Assembly (NCBI RefSeq): GCF_041435095.1
Contig: NZ_CP108025.1
Coordinates: forward strand, 4,154,001-4,218,000
DNA length: 64,000 bases
Reading direction: 5' to 3'
Origin: Kitasatospora sp. NBC_00315
GTDB lineage: Bacteria; Actinomycetota; Actinomycetes; Streptomycetales; Streptomycetaceae
A model generated the notes under the pieces. The model saw only the letters and a program-made list of their open reading frames with translations, was not told where the DNA came from and ran no database searches. The position numbers and the translations under genes are program-made. This document shows, in pieces, positions 33,681 through 42,314 of this stretch (within the stretch, counting starts at the first letter, position 1; each line of letters starts with the position of its first letter).

Positions 33681-34295
33681 ATGGGATTCATGACGAAGCC
33701 GATGAACGAGCGCTCGCAGCAGGAGTCGTACCAGGCGTCCGGCGGCCAGTCGCAGGACGGCCCGAAGGTGCTGATCGTCGGGCCGGACGGGCTGCCCGTG
33801 GGCCAGGGATTCGCCCGGTTCGGCGATGACGAGGGGTTCGAGCCGCGCGAACTCCCGGTGACGGAGATGGTCGAACAGCCGGCGAAGGTCATGCGGATCG
33901 GCAGCATGATCAAGCAGCTGCTGGAGGAGGTCAGGGCGGCGCCTCTGGACGAGGCCAGCCGGGTGCGGCTGAAGGACATCCACGCCAGTTCGATCAAGGA
34001 GCTGGAGCTCGGCCTGGCGCCCGAGCTGGTCGCCGAGCTGGAGCGGCTGTCGCTGCCGTTCACCGAGGACACCATCCCCACCGAGGCCGAGCTGCGGATC
34101 GCGCAGGCCCAGCTGGTGGGCTGGCTGGAGGGCCTCTTCCACGGCATCCAGACCGCGCTGTTCGCCCAGCAGATGGCCGCCAGGGCCCAGTTGGAGCAGA
34201 TGCGCCGGGCGCTGCCGCCCGGACTGCACGGCGCCGAGCCCGAGCCGGAGGAGTTCGGCGAGGGCCGGGGAATGCGTTCCGGTCCCTACCTCTAG
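33681..34295 (+). CDS. bpa: Bacterial proteasome activator (Bpa/PafE, DUF2587)
   Basis: Bpa forms an ATP-independent ring that opens the 20S proteasome and delivers unfolded or special substrates. The 204-residue protein matches the family closely: VEQPAKVMRIGSMIKQLLEEVRAAPLDEASR, LAPELVAELERLSLPF and AQLVGWLEGLFHGIQTALFAQQMAARAQL. The C-terminus GPYL corresponds to the GQYL of the mycobacterial protein, the part that docks on the proteasome alpha ring. The N-terminal 60 residues are variable. Starts at 33681 and 33690 are both possible; the former is better spaced from GGTGAG. The proteasome genes themselves are not in the window. Ser/Thr kinase genes follow. Confidence 0.92.
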   Translation: MGFMTKPMNERSQQESYQASGGQSQDGPKVLIVGPDGLPVGQGFARFGDDEGFEPRELPVTEMVEQPAKVMRIGSMIKQLLEEVRAAPLDEASRVRLKDIHASSIKELELGLAPELVAELERLSLPFTEDTIPTEAELRIAQAQLVGWLEGLFHGIQTALFAQQMAARAQLEQMRRALPPGLHGAEPEPEEFGEGRGMRSGPYL

Positions 34296-34513
34296 CCACA
34301 TCGCCCCGGCCGTCCGCACCGGGGTGTCGCAGCCGGGTCACAGTGTCGGCCCTGCACAGAGCGCTGACGCCCCCAGCCGGTACCCTGACCCCTGTCGCAG
34401 GCCCCCCGAGGCCGCGGCGGGGGTCGGGCAGGCCGGTGACGGCGCCCGGTCCGCACGGGACGACAACGAAGTCACGGCCGCGGTGGCACCGGGCCGAGGG
34501 GGAGCAGAGGACC

Positions 34514-36001
34514 ATGAGCGAGGACGGCAGTACGGCCGGGGGCCACTCCCTGGGCAACGGCAGGTACCAGCTGCAGCACCTGCTCGGTGAGGGCGGCATG
34601 GCCTCCGTCCACCTCGCGTACGACAACGTGCTGGACCGCCAGGTCGCGGTGAAGACGCTGCACACCGAACTGGGCCGTGAGCAGTCCTTCCGGGAGCGGT
34701 TCCGCCGCGAGGCGCAGGCCGTCGCCCGGCTCGAACACACCAACATCGTCACGGTCTACGACTCCGGCGAGGACGTCGCCGCCGACGGCGCCACCACGCC
34801 GTACATCGTGATGCAGCTGGTCGAGGGCCAGCCGCTGCGCGACGCGCTCAACGAGGCCATCGCCCAGCACGGCGCCATGCCCACCGAGCGGGCGCTGAAG
34901 ATCACCGCCGGTGTGCTGTCCGCGCTGGAGGCCTCGCACGACGCGGGCCTGGTGCACCGCGACATCAAGCCCGGCAACGTGATGTTCGACCGCAAGGGCG
35001 TCGTCAAGGTGATGGACTTCGGCATCGCCCGCGCGCTGCAGTCCGGTGTCACCTCGATGACCCAGACCGGCATGGTCGTCGGCACCCCGCAGTACCTCTC
35101 CCCCGAGCAGGCGCTCGGCAAGAGCGTGGACGCCCGCTCCGACCTCTACTCGGTCGGCTGCATGCTGTTCGAGCTGCTCACCGGCCGGTTGCCGTTCGAC
35201 GGCGACTCCCCCTTCTCGATCGCCTACAAGCACGTCCAGGAGGAGCCGCCGGTGCCCTCCTCGCTGAACCGGGCGCTCCCCCCGGCGGTGGACGCGCTGG
35301 TGGCCCGCGCGCTGCGCAAGGACCCGGCGCACCGGTTCCCGACCGCCGAGGCCATGCGCGAGGAGGTCGAGCGGGTGCTCGGCGGCGCCGGCACCGGCAG
35401 CCCGCTCCGGGCCGGCACCCCGCTGGTGATCGGCGAGGGCCCCCGGTCCGCGCACGCCTCGACCTCGCTCACCAACATGCCGCAGGTGCCGGGCGACCTG
35501 CGCACGCCCGCGCCGCAGGTGCAGCAGCCGTACCAGCCGCAGCACACCGCCCCGCAGTACGGCCCGCAGACGCCCCCGCCGCCGTACCGGACGCCGGCGC
35601 CGCAGGCCCCGCACACGCCGCAGCCCTTCGCGCAGTCACAGCCCTTCGCGCAGTCGCAGCCGTACGGGACGCCGCCGCCGCACGGGTTCCAGCAGACGCC
35701 GGCGCCCTTCCCGCAGCAGGCGCACACCCCCGTGCCGATGCCGATGCCCCAGCCCGTCCAGCAGCCGGTGTTCGCGCCGCGGCCGGCGAACAGCAACAAC
35801 GGCTGCGCCACCGCGCTGGTGGTGGTCGGCATCATCGTCGGTGTGATCGTCCTGGTGCTCATCATCATCGGGATCGTGGCGACCAAGGCCGACTCCACGG
35901 CCGCCCCGGCCGGTCGGACCGTGCACAGCCTCGCGCTCGCCCCGCAGTCGGTGACTCCGCACCCGAAGGACCTCGCCGCCACCGGCGTCGGCCCTCGGTG
36001 A
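34514..36001 (+). CDS. Ser/Thr protein kinase (PknB-like, transmembrane)
   Basis: This is a eukaryotic-type Hanks kinase. The N-terminal kinase domain (about 18-280) has the glycine loop LLGEGGMASVHLAYD, the catalytic lysine in QVAVKTLH (about K47), HRDIKPGNVMF, VMDFGIARA and GTPQYLSPEQALG. A Pro/Gln-rich linker follows, with repeats such as PFAQSQPFAQSQPYG. One membrane helix (ATALVVVGIIVGVIVLVLIIIGIVA) leads to a short external tail. No PASTA or other sensor domain is present. The ATG at 34514 was chosen because the domain begins soon after; an upstream frame to 34343 adds Arg/Pro-rich sequence of doubtful coding value. It stands in tandem with a second kinase 114 bp downstream. Confidence 0.93.
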   Translation: MSEDGSTAGGHSLGNGRYQLQHLLGEGGMASVHLAYDNVLDRQVAVKTLHTELGREQSFRERFRREAQAVARLEHTNIVTVYDSGEDVAADGATTPYIVMQLVEGQPLRDALNEAIAQHGAMPTERALKITAGVLSALEASHDAGLVHRDIKPGNVMFDRKGVVKVMDFGIARALQSGVTSMTQTGMVVGTPQYLSPEQALGKSVDARSDLYSVGCMLFELLTGRLPFDGDSPFSIAYKHVQEEPPVPSSLNRALPPAVDALVARALRKDPAHRFPTAEAMREEVERVLGGAGTGSPLRAGTPLVIGEGPRSAHASTSLTNMPQVPGDLRTPAPQVQQPYQPQHTAPQYGPQTPPPPYRTPAPQAPHTPQPFAQSQPFAQSQPYGTPPPHGFQQTPAPFPQQAHTPVPMPMPQPVQQPVFAPRPANSNNGCATALVVVGIIVGVIVLVLIIIGIVATKADSTAAPAGRTVHSLALAPQSVTPHPKDLAATGVGPR

Positions 36002-36115
36002 GCTCGTCCCGCCCGGTCGGCCGTGCCACGGCGGGCGGTCCGAGGCGGTAGCGTTCTAGGGATTACGTAGCGACAGGGCGACCGCGATCCGAGCGAAGGC
36101 CCGGGGCGAGGAGCG

Positions 36116-37855
36116 ATGGCAAAGACGCAGCAGCCGGGCGACGGCGAGGGTGACCGGACCGTCGGCCGGGAGAACGCCGAGCGGCCCGCCCCCGGCGGGT
36201 CCGAGCGCGCGGGCGAGGCCACCGCTCCGACCGCGGCCCTCCCGGCGTCCGCCGCCGTGCCCGGTCCGCAGACCCCGGGTCGCGGCAGCGCGGCCCCGCT
36301 CGGCACCGTGGGCGACGGCCGCTACCGCCTGACCCACCGGCTCGGCCGGGGCGGCATGGCGGAGGTGCTCGCCGCCCAGGACGTCCGGCTCGGGCGGACG
36401 GTCGCCGTCAAGCTGCTGCGCCCCGAACTGGCCCAGGACGACATCGCGCGGCTGCGCTTCGGCCGCGAGGCGCAGTCGGTGGCCGGCCTCAACCACCACT
36501 CGATCGTCGCGGTGTACGACACCGGCGAGGAGCACCACGGCGAGGAGTCCACGCCGTACATCGTGATGGAGCTGGTCGAGGGCCGCACCGTCCGCGAGCT
36601 GCTGGTGGACGAGGAGGCGCCGCCGGTCGACCAGGCGCTGATCATCATCGCCGGGGTCCTGGAGGCGCTCGCCTACAGTCACCGGCACGGCATCGTGCAC
36701 CGGGACATCAAGCCCGCCAACGTGATCATCACGACCGGCGGCGCGGTCAAGGTGATGGACTTCGGCATCGCCCGGGCGCTGACCGGGGCCGCCAGCACGA
36801 TGACCCAGACCGGCATGGTCATGGGCACCCCGCAGTACCTCTCGCCCGAGCAGGCGCTCGGCAAGCCGGTCGACCACCGCTCCGACCTGTACGCGGCCGG
36901 CTGCATGCTGTACGAACTGCTGACGCTGCGCCCGCCGTTCACCGGTGACACGCCGCTGTCGGTGGTCTACCAGCACGTCCAGGACGCGCCCGTACCGCCG
37001 TCGCAGGCCAACCCGCGGGTGCCGGCCGGGCTGGACGCCCTGGTGCTCCGCTCGCTGGCGAAGAACCCCGACGACCGCTTCCAGGACGCGGACGAGTTCC
37101 GCGCCCACCTCCAGCACGCGCTGCGCATGCTGCACGGCGGCGAGGGGGCCGGCTACCCGGGCGGGGCGGCCGCGGCCGCCGCCGCGGGCCTGGCCGCCGC
37201 CGGGCAGGGCCTGGGCGGCGGGTACCCGGGCCAGGGCGCGGGCGGCGCCACCGGCGGCTACGGCTCGCAGGGCGGCACCGCCGTCACCGAGGCGTTCGGC
37301 GCGTCCCGCCCGAGCGATCCGACGGCACTGCTCCCGTACCAGAACTCGGCGCCCGCGCACACGCCCCCGACCCCCTACCCGGTGGTCGGCGGGCCGCACG
37401 GCGGCGGCCACGGCGGCGGCGACGACGGCGATCAGGGCCGCGGGCGCGGGCCGTGGGGGTGGGTGGCCGGTGTGCTGGCGGTGCTGCTCGCGGCCGGTGT
37501 CGGCATCGGGCTCGCGGTGAGCGGCGCCTTCGACCAGAAGAGCCGGGATCCGATCACCACGCCGCCGGCGAGCGTCAGTTCCCAGCCCTCGCCGACGGAT
37601 CAGGAGTCGTCCTCGCTGCCCTCCCCGACCTCCGCCAAGCCGACCCAGCAGCAGAGCGACGCCCAGACCTTCGTGCCCACGACGTCCCCGAGCAAGCACT
37701 TCACCCCGTCGGCGTCGCCGTCGGCGAGCGCGAGTGCCTCGAAGTCGCCGACCGCCTCGGCCTCGCCGACCAGCACGGGCAGCGCGAGCGCGAGCGCCAA
37801 GCCGTCCACCGCCAACCCGTCACCCTCGCAGCCGGCCGAGAGCGCCTCGCCCTGA
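36116..37855 (+). CDS. Ser/Thr protein kinase (second tandem copy)
   Basis: This 579-residue Hanks-type kinase has a 65-residue Ala/Pro-rich N-terminus. The kinase domain follows, with HRLGRGGMAEVLAAQDV, the lysine in TVAVKLLRPEL, HRDIKPANVII, VMDFGIARAL and GTPQYLSPEQALG. A Gly/Ala-rich linker precedes one membrane helix (WVAGVLAVLLAAGVGIGLAV). The external tail is rich in Ser, Thr and Pro and has no recognised sensor domain. A ribosome site (GAGGAGCG) precedes the ATG at 36116. The kinase domain resembles the upstream gene closely, so the pair probably arose by duplication. The targets are not known. Confidence 0.93.
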   Translation: MAKTQQPGDGEGDRTVGRENAERPAPGGSERAGEATAPTAALPASAAVPGPQTPGRGSAAPLGTVGDGRYRLTHRLGRGGMAEVLAAQDVRLGRTVAVKLLRPELAQDDIARLRFGREAQSVAGLNHHSIVAVYDTGEEHHGEESTPYIVMELVEGRTVRELLVDEEAPPVDQALIIIAGVLEALAYSHRHGIVHRDIKPANVIITTGGAVKVMDFGIARALTGAASTMTQTGMVMGTPQYLSPEQALGKPVDHRSDLYAAGCMLYELLTLRPPFTGDTPLSVVYQHVQDAPVPPSQANPRVPAGLDALVLRSLAKNPDDRFQDADEFRAHLQHALRMLHGGEGAGYPGGAAAAAAAGLAAAGQGLGGGYPGQGAGGATGGYGSQGGTAVTEAFGASRPSDPTALLPYQNSAPAHTPPTPYPVVGGPHGGGHGGGDDGDQGRGRGPWGWVAGVLAVLLAAGVGIGLAVSGAFDQKSRDPITTPPASVSSQPSPTDQESSSLPSPTSAKPTQQQSDAQTFVPTTSPSKHFTPSASPSASASASKSPTASASPTSTGSASASAKPSTANPSPSQPAESASP

Positions 37856-37864
37856 CCCGGTGGG

Positions 37865-39049
37865 TCAGTTGGTGAAGGCGTCCAGGATCTGTTCGTACTC
37901 CTGGCACCACCACGCCAACTGGCCCGCCGTGGCGGCGAACAGCGGGTCGGCCCGGTGGTCGCCGCGCTGGTAGTGCCACTGCAGGATCCAGAAGTCGTTC
38001 AGCCGCTCCCACCAGACCCGGTGCACGGCCGCCGCGAGCTCGTCCGACCCGGCCGCGCCGACGGCCCGGTAGGCCTGCGAGTAGTGGCGGACCCGGACCA
38101 GGTCGAGCACGCCGGTCAGCCGGTCGTTGAAGAGCAGGGTGGCGCCGCGGACGGCCTCCTCGGCGCGCGGCTGCGGCCCGAGCTTGTCCCAGTCGAGGAC
38201 GGCGCGGATCTCGCCGCCCCCGTACAGCAGGTTGAGGCCGTGGAAGTCCCCGTGGGTCCAGCCGGTGGGCGGGGCCGCGTCCGGGGCGGGCCGCCGGTGG
38301 GCGAGGGCGGTCAGCAGTTCCAGCCGTTCGCCCAGCCGCTGCTCGGCCAGCGCGTCGAACGACCCGTAGGGCTGGTGCTCGCGGGCCCGGCGGCGCAGCC
38401 GGGCGGCCAGCAGGGTGCTGTCCCGGGGGTCGGCGCTGCGGTATCCGGCGGGTTGCGGGACGGGAGCGCAGACCTCGTCGAGTGCGCCGTGCAGCCGGCC
38501 GAGCAGCGCGCCCAGGGCGTCGCACTGCGACAGGTCCAGCTCCGTGCCGTGCCGGTGACCGCCCTCGGTCCAGGGGAACAGCGCGAACAGCCGGCCGCCG
38601 AGGGCGGTCACGGTGCGGCCGTCGGCGGCCGCCAGCGGTGGGGGGACGGGCAGGCCCCGCGCCCGCAGGCCGGCGGTGGCCCGGTGCTGGGCGGTGATCG
38701 TCGGGCGGCTCGCGGTGGCCGCGTCGACGTAGCACTTGAGGAAGTAGGGGCCGGCCTCGGTGGTGACCCGGTAGCCCCGGTTGAGCAGTCCCTCGGTGAC
38801 GGGCACGGCGGTCAGCAGGCGGCCCACCCGGTGGCCCCGCAGGACGGCGGCCAGCGCGGCGTGCGGGACGGGCGGGCTGAGCGTCCCCATCGGCGGTGCC
38901 TGGAGGTCGGGCCGGGCGGGTGCGCGGGCGAGGGCCCCGGCGGGCGGGCGGGCGGCGGTGGCCGGGGGAGCGGCGGGACGGGGAACGGTGGCGCGGGGAG
39001 CGGCGGGCCGGTGCGCGGTGATGGTGCCCGGCGGCGGGTGTGGTGTCAC
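37865..39049 (-). CDS. APH-family phosphotransferase
   Basis: This cytoplasmic kinase has the aminoglycoside phosphotransferase/homoserine kinase II fold. A segment YFLKCYVDAATASRPT holds the ATP-binding lysine, and the catalytic loop GWTHGDFHGLNLLY is followed by the metal-binding IRAVLDWDKLG. The C-terminal helices include WWERLNDFWILQWHYQRGDHRADPLF. The true start is unclear: GTG at 39049, ATG at 39088, or ATG at 38890 (MGTLSPPVPHAAL). The last lies at the beginning of conserved sequence; the extra 53 residues of the GTG form are Ala/Pro/Arg-rich. Nothing suggests antibiotic resistance as such; relatives phosphorylate small alcohols or amino sugars. It converges on the second kinase gene. 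Confidence 0.8.
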   Translation of the reverse strand: MTPHPPPGTITAHRPAAPRATVPRPAAPPATAARPPAGALARAPARPDLQAPPMGTLSPPVPHAALAAVLRGHRVGRLLTAVPVTEGLLNRGYRVTTEAGPYFLKCYVDAATASRPTITAQHRATAGLRARGLPVPPPLAAADGRTVTALGGRLFALFPWTEGGHRHGTELDLSQCDALGALLGRLHGALDEVCAPVPQPAGYRSADPRDSTLLAARLRRRAREHQPYGSFDALAEQRLGERLELLTALAHRRPAPDAAPPTGWTHGDFHGLNLLYGGGEIRAVLDWDKLGPQPRAEEAVRGATLLFNDRLTGVLDLVRVRHYSQAYRAVGAAGSDELAAAVHRVWWERLNDFWILQWHYQRGDHRADPLFAATAGQLAWWCQEYEQILDAFTN

Positions 39050-39115
39050 GGCCAGAGCGTAGGGCCCCCGGCCGGGGGCCCTTGACAAAGTGTCAGTGCT
39101 GTGCCTGTTGTGCCG

Positions 39116-39775
39116 TCAGTGCTGCTGGTCGGCCTGATGGCGGGCCACGAAGGCGGCGGCCTGGGTGCGGCGCTCCATGCCCATCTTGGCGAGCAGGCTG
39201 GAGACGTAGTTCTTCACCGTCTTCTCGGCCAGGTGCAGCTCGTTGCCGATCTGCCGGTTGGTCATCCCCTCGCCGATCAGGTCGAGGATGCGGCGCTCCT
39301 GCTTGGTCAGCTGGGCGAGCCGCTCGTCCTGCTTCTCGCCGCCGTCGCGCAGCCGCTCCAGCACCCGGCTGGTCGCGACCGGGTCGAGCAGCGACTTGCC
39401 GGCCGCGACGTCCCGGACGGCGCTGATCAGGTCGCTGCCGCGGATCGCCTTCAGCACGTACCCGGAGGCCCCGGCCATGATCGAGTCGAAGAGCGCCTCG
39501 TCGTCGGAGAACGAGGTGAGCATCAGGCACCGGATGTCCGGCAGCCGGGAGCGGACCTCGCGGCAGACCTCCACGCCGTTGCCGTCCGGCAGCCGGACGT
39601 CCAGGACGGCGACGTCGGGGTGCACGGCGGGGATCCGGGCCAGCGCCTCGGCGGCGGTGCCGGCCTCGCCGACCACCTCGATGTCGCCCTCGACGGACAG
39701 CAGATCGTGGACGCCCCGCCGGACCACCTCGTGATCGTCGAGAAGAAATACTCTGATATGTCCGTTTGTCGTCAC
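39116..39775 (-). CDS. NarL/DevR-type response regulator (orphan)
   Basis: This 219-residue regulator has a receiver domain ([20 protein letters not shown]; phospho-acceptor Asp in [12 protein letters not shown]; Lys in [11 protein letters not shown]). A LuxR-type helix-turn-helix follows ([45 protein letters not shown]). The length and linker resemble the DevR/DosR group. No histidine kinase gene is adjacent, so it is an orphan here. The GTG at 39775 was chosen because [14 protein letters not shown] is the usual beginning. It is divergent from the branched-chain dehydrogenase operon with a palindrome in the shared promoter. Control of that operon is a possibility, not shown. Confidence 0.9.
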   Translation of the reverse strand: MTTNGHIRVFLLDDHEVVRRGVHDLLSVEGDIEVVGEAGTAAEALARIPAVHPDVAVLDVRLPDGNGVEVCREVRSRLPDIRCLMLTSFSDDEALFDSIMAGASGYVLKAIRGSDLISAVRDVAAGKSLLDPVATSRVLERLRDGGEKQDERLAQLTKQERRILDLIGEGMTNRQIGNELHLAEKTVKNYVSSLLAKMGMERRTQAAAFVARHQADQQH

Positions 39776-39973
39776 GTCCAAAGAATCCCATATCACGCGG
39801 GGAATCGGCCATCGCCCGCCTCGGCGCGCTGCTCCGGCGCCGCCGGGGCGGACAAAACCGATCCCCATTACCCCCTTACGCGGAGCCCGCTGCCCGGATA
39901 GCGTGCGCAGGTGTCCTGACGGCCACCGTCGTGAGAGCTGCACCACAGCCGCCGCTCTCGGGTGCGGGAACAA

Positions 39974-39987
39974 CTAGGACGTCCTAG
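39974..39987. promoter_or_regulatory. Perfect 14-bp palindrome in the bkd promoter region
   Basis: CTAGGACGTCCTAG lies in the 381-bp gap (39776-40156) between the response regulator and bkdA. TAGGAC inside it resembles a -10 element, so a bound protein could block transcription. The rest of the gap is GC-rich and shows no other clear site. The palindrome is certain; the binding protein is unknown. Confidence 0.5.
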
Positions 39988-40156
39988 CGCAAGCGCGCCA
40001 AGGGCTGTCGCTGGGTAACGTTCTCGTGAGGTACGTCGTCGGAAGAGGATCACCACCTGCCCCGCAGCCGGCGCGCACACCCACGCGCGCCACGCGAGGC
40101 GGTGACCGGACCGGTCACCGGCGACCCCGGGCGGCCGGACAGACCGAGGAGTGAAC

Positions 40157-41326
40157 GTGACCGTCAAAAGCACGACGAGGGCGCGCAAGAAGGCAGCCCC
40201 CGCCGTACCTGACACCCTCCCCACGGGCTCGGGAGCCCCGCTCGACGAGGGAGGCCGGCCGGATCTCGTCCAGCTGCTGACCCCGGAGGGCGAGCGGGTC
40301 GAGCACCCGGACTACCCGCTGAGCACCACCCCCGAGGAGCTCCGCGACCTCTACCGCGACCTGGTCCTCGTCCGCCGTTTCGACGCCGAGGCCACCTCCC
40401 TGCAGCGCCAGGGCGAGCTCGGCCTCTGGGCCTCGCTGCTCGGCCAGGAGGCCGCCCAGGTCGGCTCCGGCCGCGCCATGCGCCCCGGTGACTACGCCTT
40501 CCCCACCTACCGCGAGCACGGCGTCGCCTGGTGCCGGGACGTGGACCCGCTGAACCTGCTCGGCATGTTCCGCGGCGTGAACCACGGCGGCTGGGACCCG
40601 AACGAGAAGAACTTCCACCTCTACACCATCGTGATCGGCTCGCAGACCCTGCACGCCACCGGGTACGCGATGGGCATCACCAAGGACGGCACGGACGACG
40701 CGGTGATCGCGTACTTCGGTGACGGCGCCTCCAGCCAGGGCGACGTCAGTGAGGCCTTCACCTTCGCCTCGGTCTACAACGCGCCGGTGGTCTTCTTCTG
40801 CCAGAACAACCAGTGGGCGATCTCCGAGCCGACCACCAACCAGACCAAGATCCCGCTCTACCGCCGTGCCTCCGGCTTCGGCTTCCCGGGCGTGCGGGTC
40901 GACGGCAACGACGTGCTGGCCTGTCTGGCGGTGACCCGCTGGGCGCTCGACCACGCCCGCAGCGGCAACGGTCCGGTGCTGATCGAGGCCTTCACCTACC
41001 GGATGGGCGCGCACACCACCTCCGACGACCCGACCCGCTACCGGCTCGCCGAGGAGACCGAGGCCTGGCGTGCCAAGGACCCGATCTCCCGGCTGAAGGC
41101 CCACCTGGAGCGCGAGGGCCTGGCCGACGAGGAGTTCTTCGCCTCGGTCGAGGCGAAGAGCGAGGAGCTGGGCCTGCGGGTGCGCGAGGGCGTACGGTCC
41201 ATGCCCGACCCGGATCCGACGCTGATCTTCGACCACGTCTATGCGGAGCCGCACACGCTGGTCGACGAGGAACGGGCCGAGTACATCGCGTACGCGGCCT
41301 CCTTCGAGGGCGGGGAGAACCTCTGA
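40157..41326 (+). CDS. bkdA: Branched-chain 2-oxoacid dehydrogenase E1 alpha subunit
   Basis: E1 alpha binds thiamine diphosphate and starts oxidative decarboxylation of the oxoacids of valine, leucine and isoleucine. The product supplies branched starter units for fatty acids and polyketides. The 389-residue protein has the TPP motif GDGASSQGDVSEAFTFASVYNAPVVFFCQNN and RMGAHTTSDDPTRYR. The upstream part LVLVRRFDAEATSLQRQGELGLWASLLGQEA is typical of the E1 alpha family. The GTG at 40157 is better placed than the GTG at 40151, because GAGGAG abuts the latter directly. The stop overlaps the bkdB start. A pyruvate-type E1 is less likely given the E2 partner and gene order. Confidence 0.92.
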   Translation: MTVKSTTRARKKAAPAVPDTLPTGSGAPLDEGGRPDLVQLLTPEGERVEHPDYPLSTTPEELRDLYRDLVLVRRFDAEATSLQRQGELGLWASLLGQEAAQVGSGRAMRPGDYAFPTYREHGVAWCRDVDPLNLLGMFRGVNHGGWDPNEKNFHLYTIVIGSQTLHATGYAMGITKDGTDDAVIAYFGDGASSQGDVSEAFTFASVYNAPVVFFCQNNQWAISEPTTNQTKIPLYRRASGFGFPGVRVDGNDVLACLAVTRWALDHARSGNGPVLIEAFTYRMGAHTTSDDPTRYRLAEETEAWRAKDPISRLKAHLEREGLADEEFFASVEAKSEELGLRVREGVRSMPDPDPTLIFDHVYAEPHTLVDEERAEYIAYAASFEGGENL

Positions 41327-42300
41327 TGGCCGGTCAGCTCAGCATCGCCAAGGCGCTCAACGAGGCCCTGCGCAAGTCGCTGGAGGAGGACCCCAAGACG
41401 CTGCTGATGGGCGAGGACATCGGCAAGCTCGGGGGCGTCTTCCGGATCACCGACGGGCTGCAGAAGGACTTCGGCGACAACCGGGTGATCGACACCCCGC
41501 TCGCCGAGTCCGGCATCGTCGGCACCGCGATCGGGCTCGCGCTGCGCGGTTACCGGCCGGTGGTGGAGATCCAGTTCGACGGCTTCGTCTACCCGGCGTT
41601 CGACCAGATCGTCTCCCAGCTCGCCAAGATGCACGCCCGCGCGCTGGGGCACGTCAAGCTCCCCGTCACCATCCGCATCCCCTACGCGGGCGGCATCGGT
41701 GCGGTCGAGCACCACAGCGAGTCGCACGAGGCGTACTTCGCGCACACCGCCGGCCTGCGGGTGGTGACCCCCTCCAACGCGCACGACGCGCACTGGATGC
41801 TCCGCCAGGCGATCGCCTCGGACGACCCGGTGATCTTCCTGGAGCCCAAGCGGCGCTACTGGGACAAGGCCGAGGTGGGCGACACCGCCGACCTCCCGCT
41901 GCACGACGCCCGGATCGCCCGGCACGGCACCGACGCGACGCTGATCGCGTACGGCCCGATGGTCAAGGTCTGCCTGGACGCGGCCGCGGCCGCCGAGGAG
42001 GACGGCCGCCGCCTGGAGGTCGTCGACCTGCGCTCGCTCTCCCCGGTGGACTTCGCCACCCTGGAGGCGTCGGTCAGGCGCACCGGGCGGGCCATCGTCG
42101 TGCACGAGGCACCGGTGTTCCTGGGCATGGGCGCCGAGCTGGCCGCCCGGCTCACCGAGCGGTGCTTCTACCACCTGGAGGCGCCCGTCCTCCGGGTCGG
42201 CGGCTACCACGCGCCGTACCCGCCCTCCCGGGTGGAAGAGGCGTTCCTGCCCGACCTCGACCGTGTGCTCGACGCCGTCGACCGCTCGTTCGCCTTCTGA
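41326..42300 (+). CDS. bkdB: Branched-chain 2-oxoacid dehydrogenase E1 beta subunit
   Basis: E1 beta completes the TPP active site and forms the alpha2-beta2 heterotetramer with BkdA. The 324-residue protein starts MAGQLSIAKALNEALRKSLEEDPKTLLMGEDIGKLGG. It has FGDNRVIDTPLAESGIVGTAIGLALRGYRPVVEIQF and IPYAGGIGAVEHHSESHEAYFAHTAGLRVVTPS, the standard signature of these subunits. It overlaps the bkdA stop as TGATG and ends 14 bases before bkdC, so all three genes form one operon. Confidence 0.95.
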   Translation: MAGQLSIAKALNEALRKSLEEDPKTLLMGEDIGKLGGVFRITDGLQKDFGDNRVIDTPLAESGIVGTAIGLALRGYRPVVEIQFDGFVYPAFDQIVSQLAKMHARALGHVKLPVTIRIPYAGGIGAVEHHSESHEAYFAHTAGLRVVTPSNAHDAHWMLRQAIASDDPVIFLEPKRRYWDKAEVGDTADLPLHDARIARHGTDATLIAYGPMVKVCLDAAAAAEEDGRRLEVVDLRSLSPVDFATLEASVRRTGRAIVVHEAPVFLGMGAELAARLTERCFYHLEAPVLRVGGYHAPYPPSRVEEAFLPDLDRVLDAVDRSFAF

Positions 42301-42314
42301 GCACGGGAGCGATG

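Noticed and set aside
37865..39049. Aminoglycoside resistance gene
   Set aside because: The fold is shared by many kinases; there is no close match to known resistance enzymes and no resistance context.
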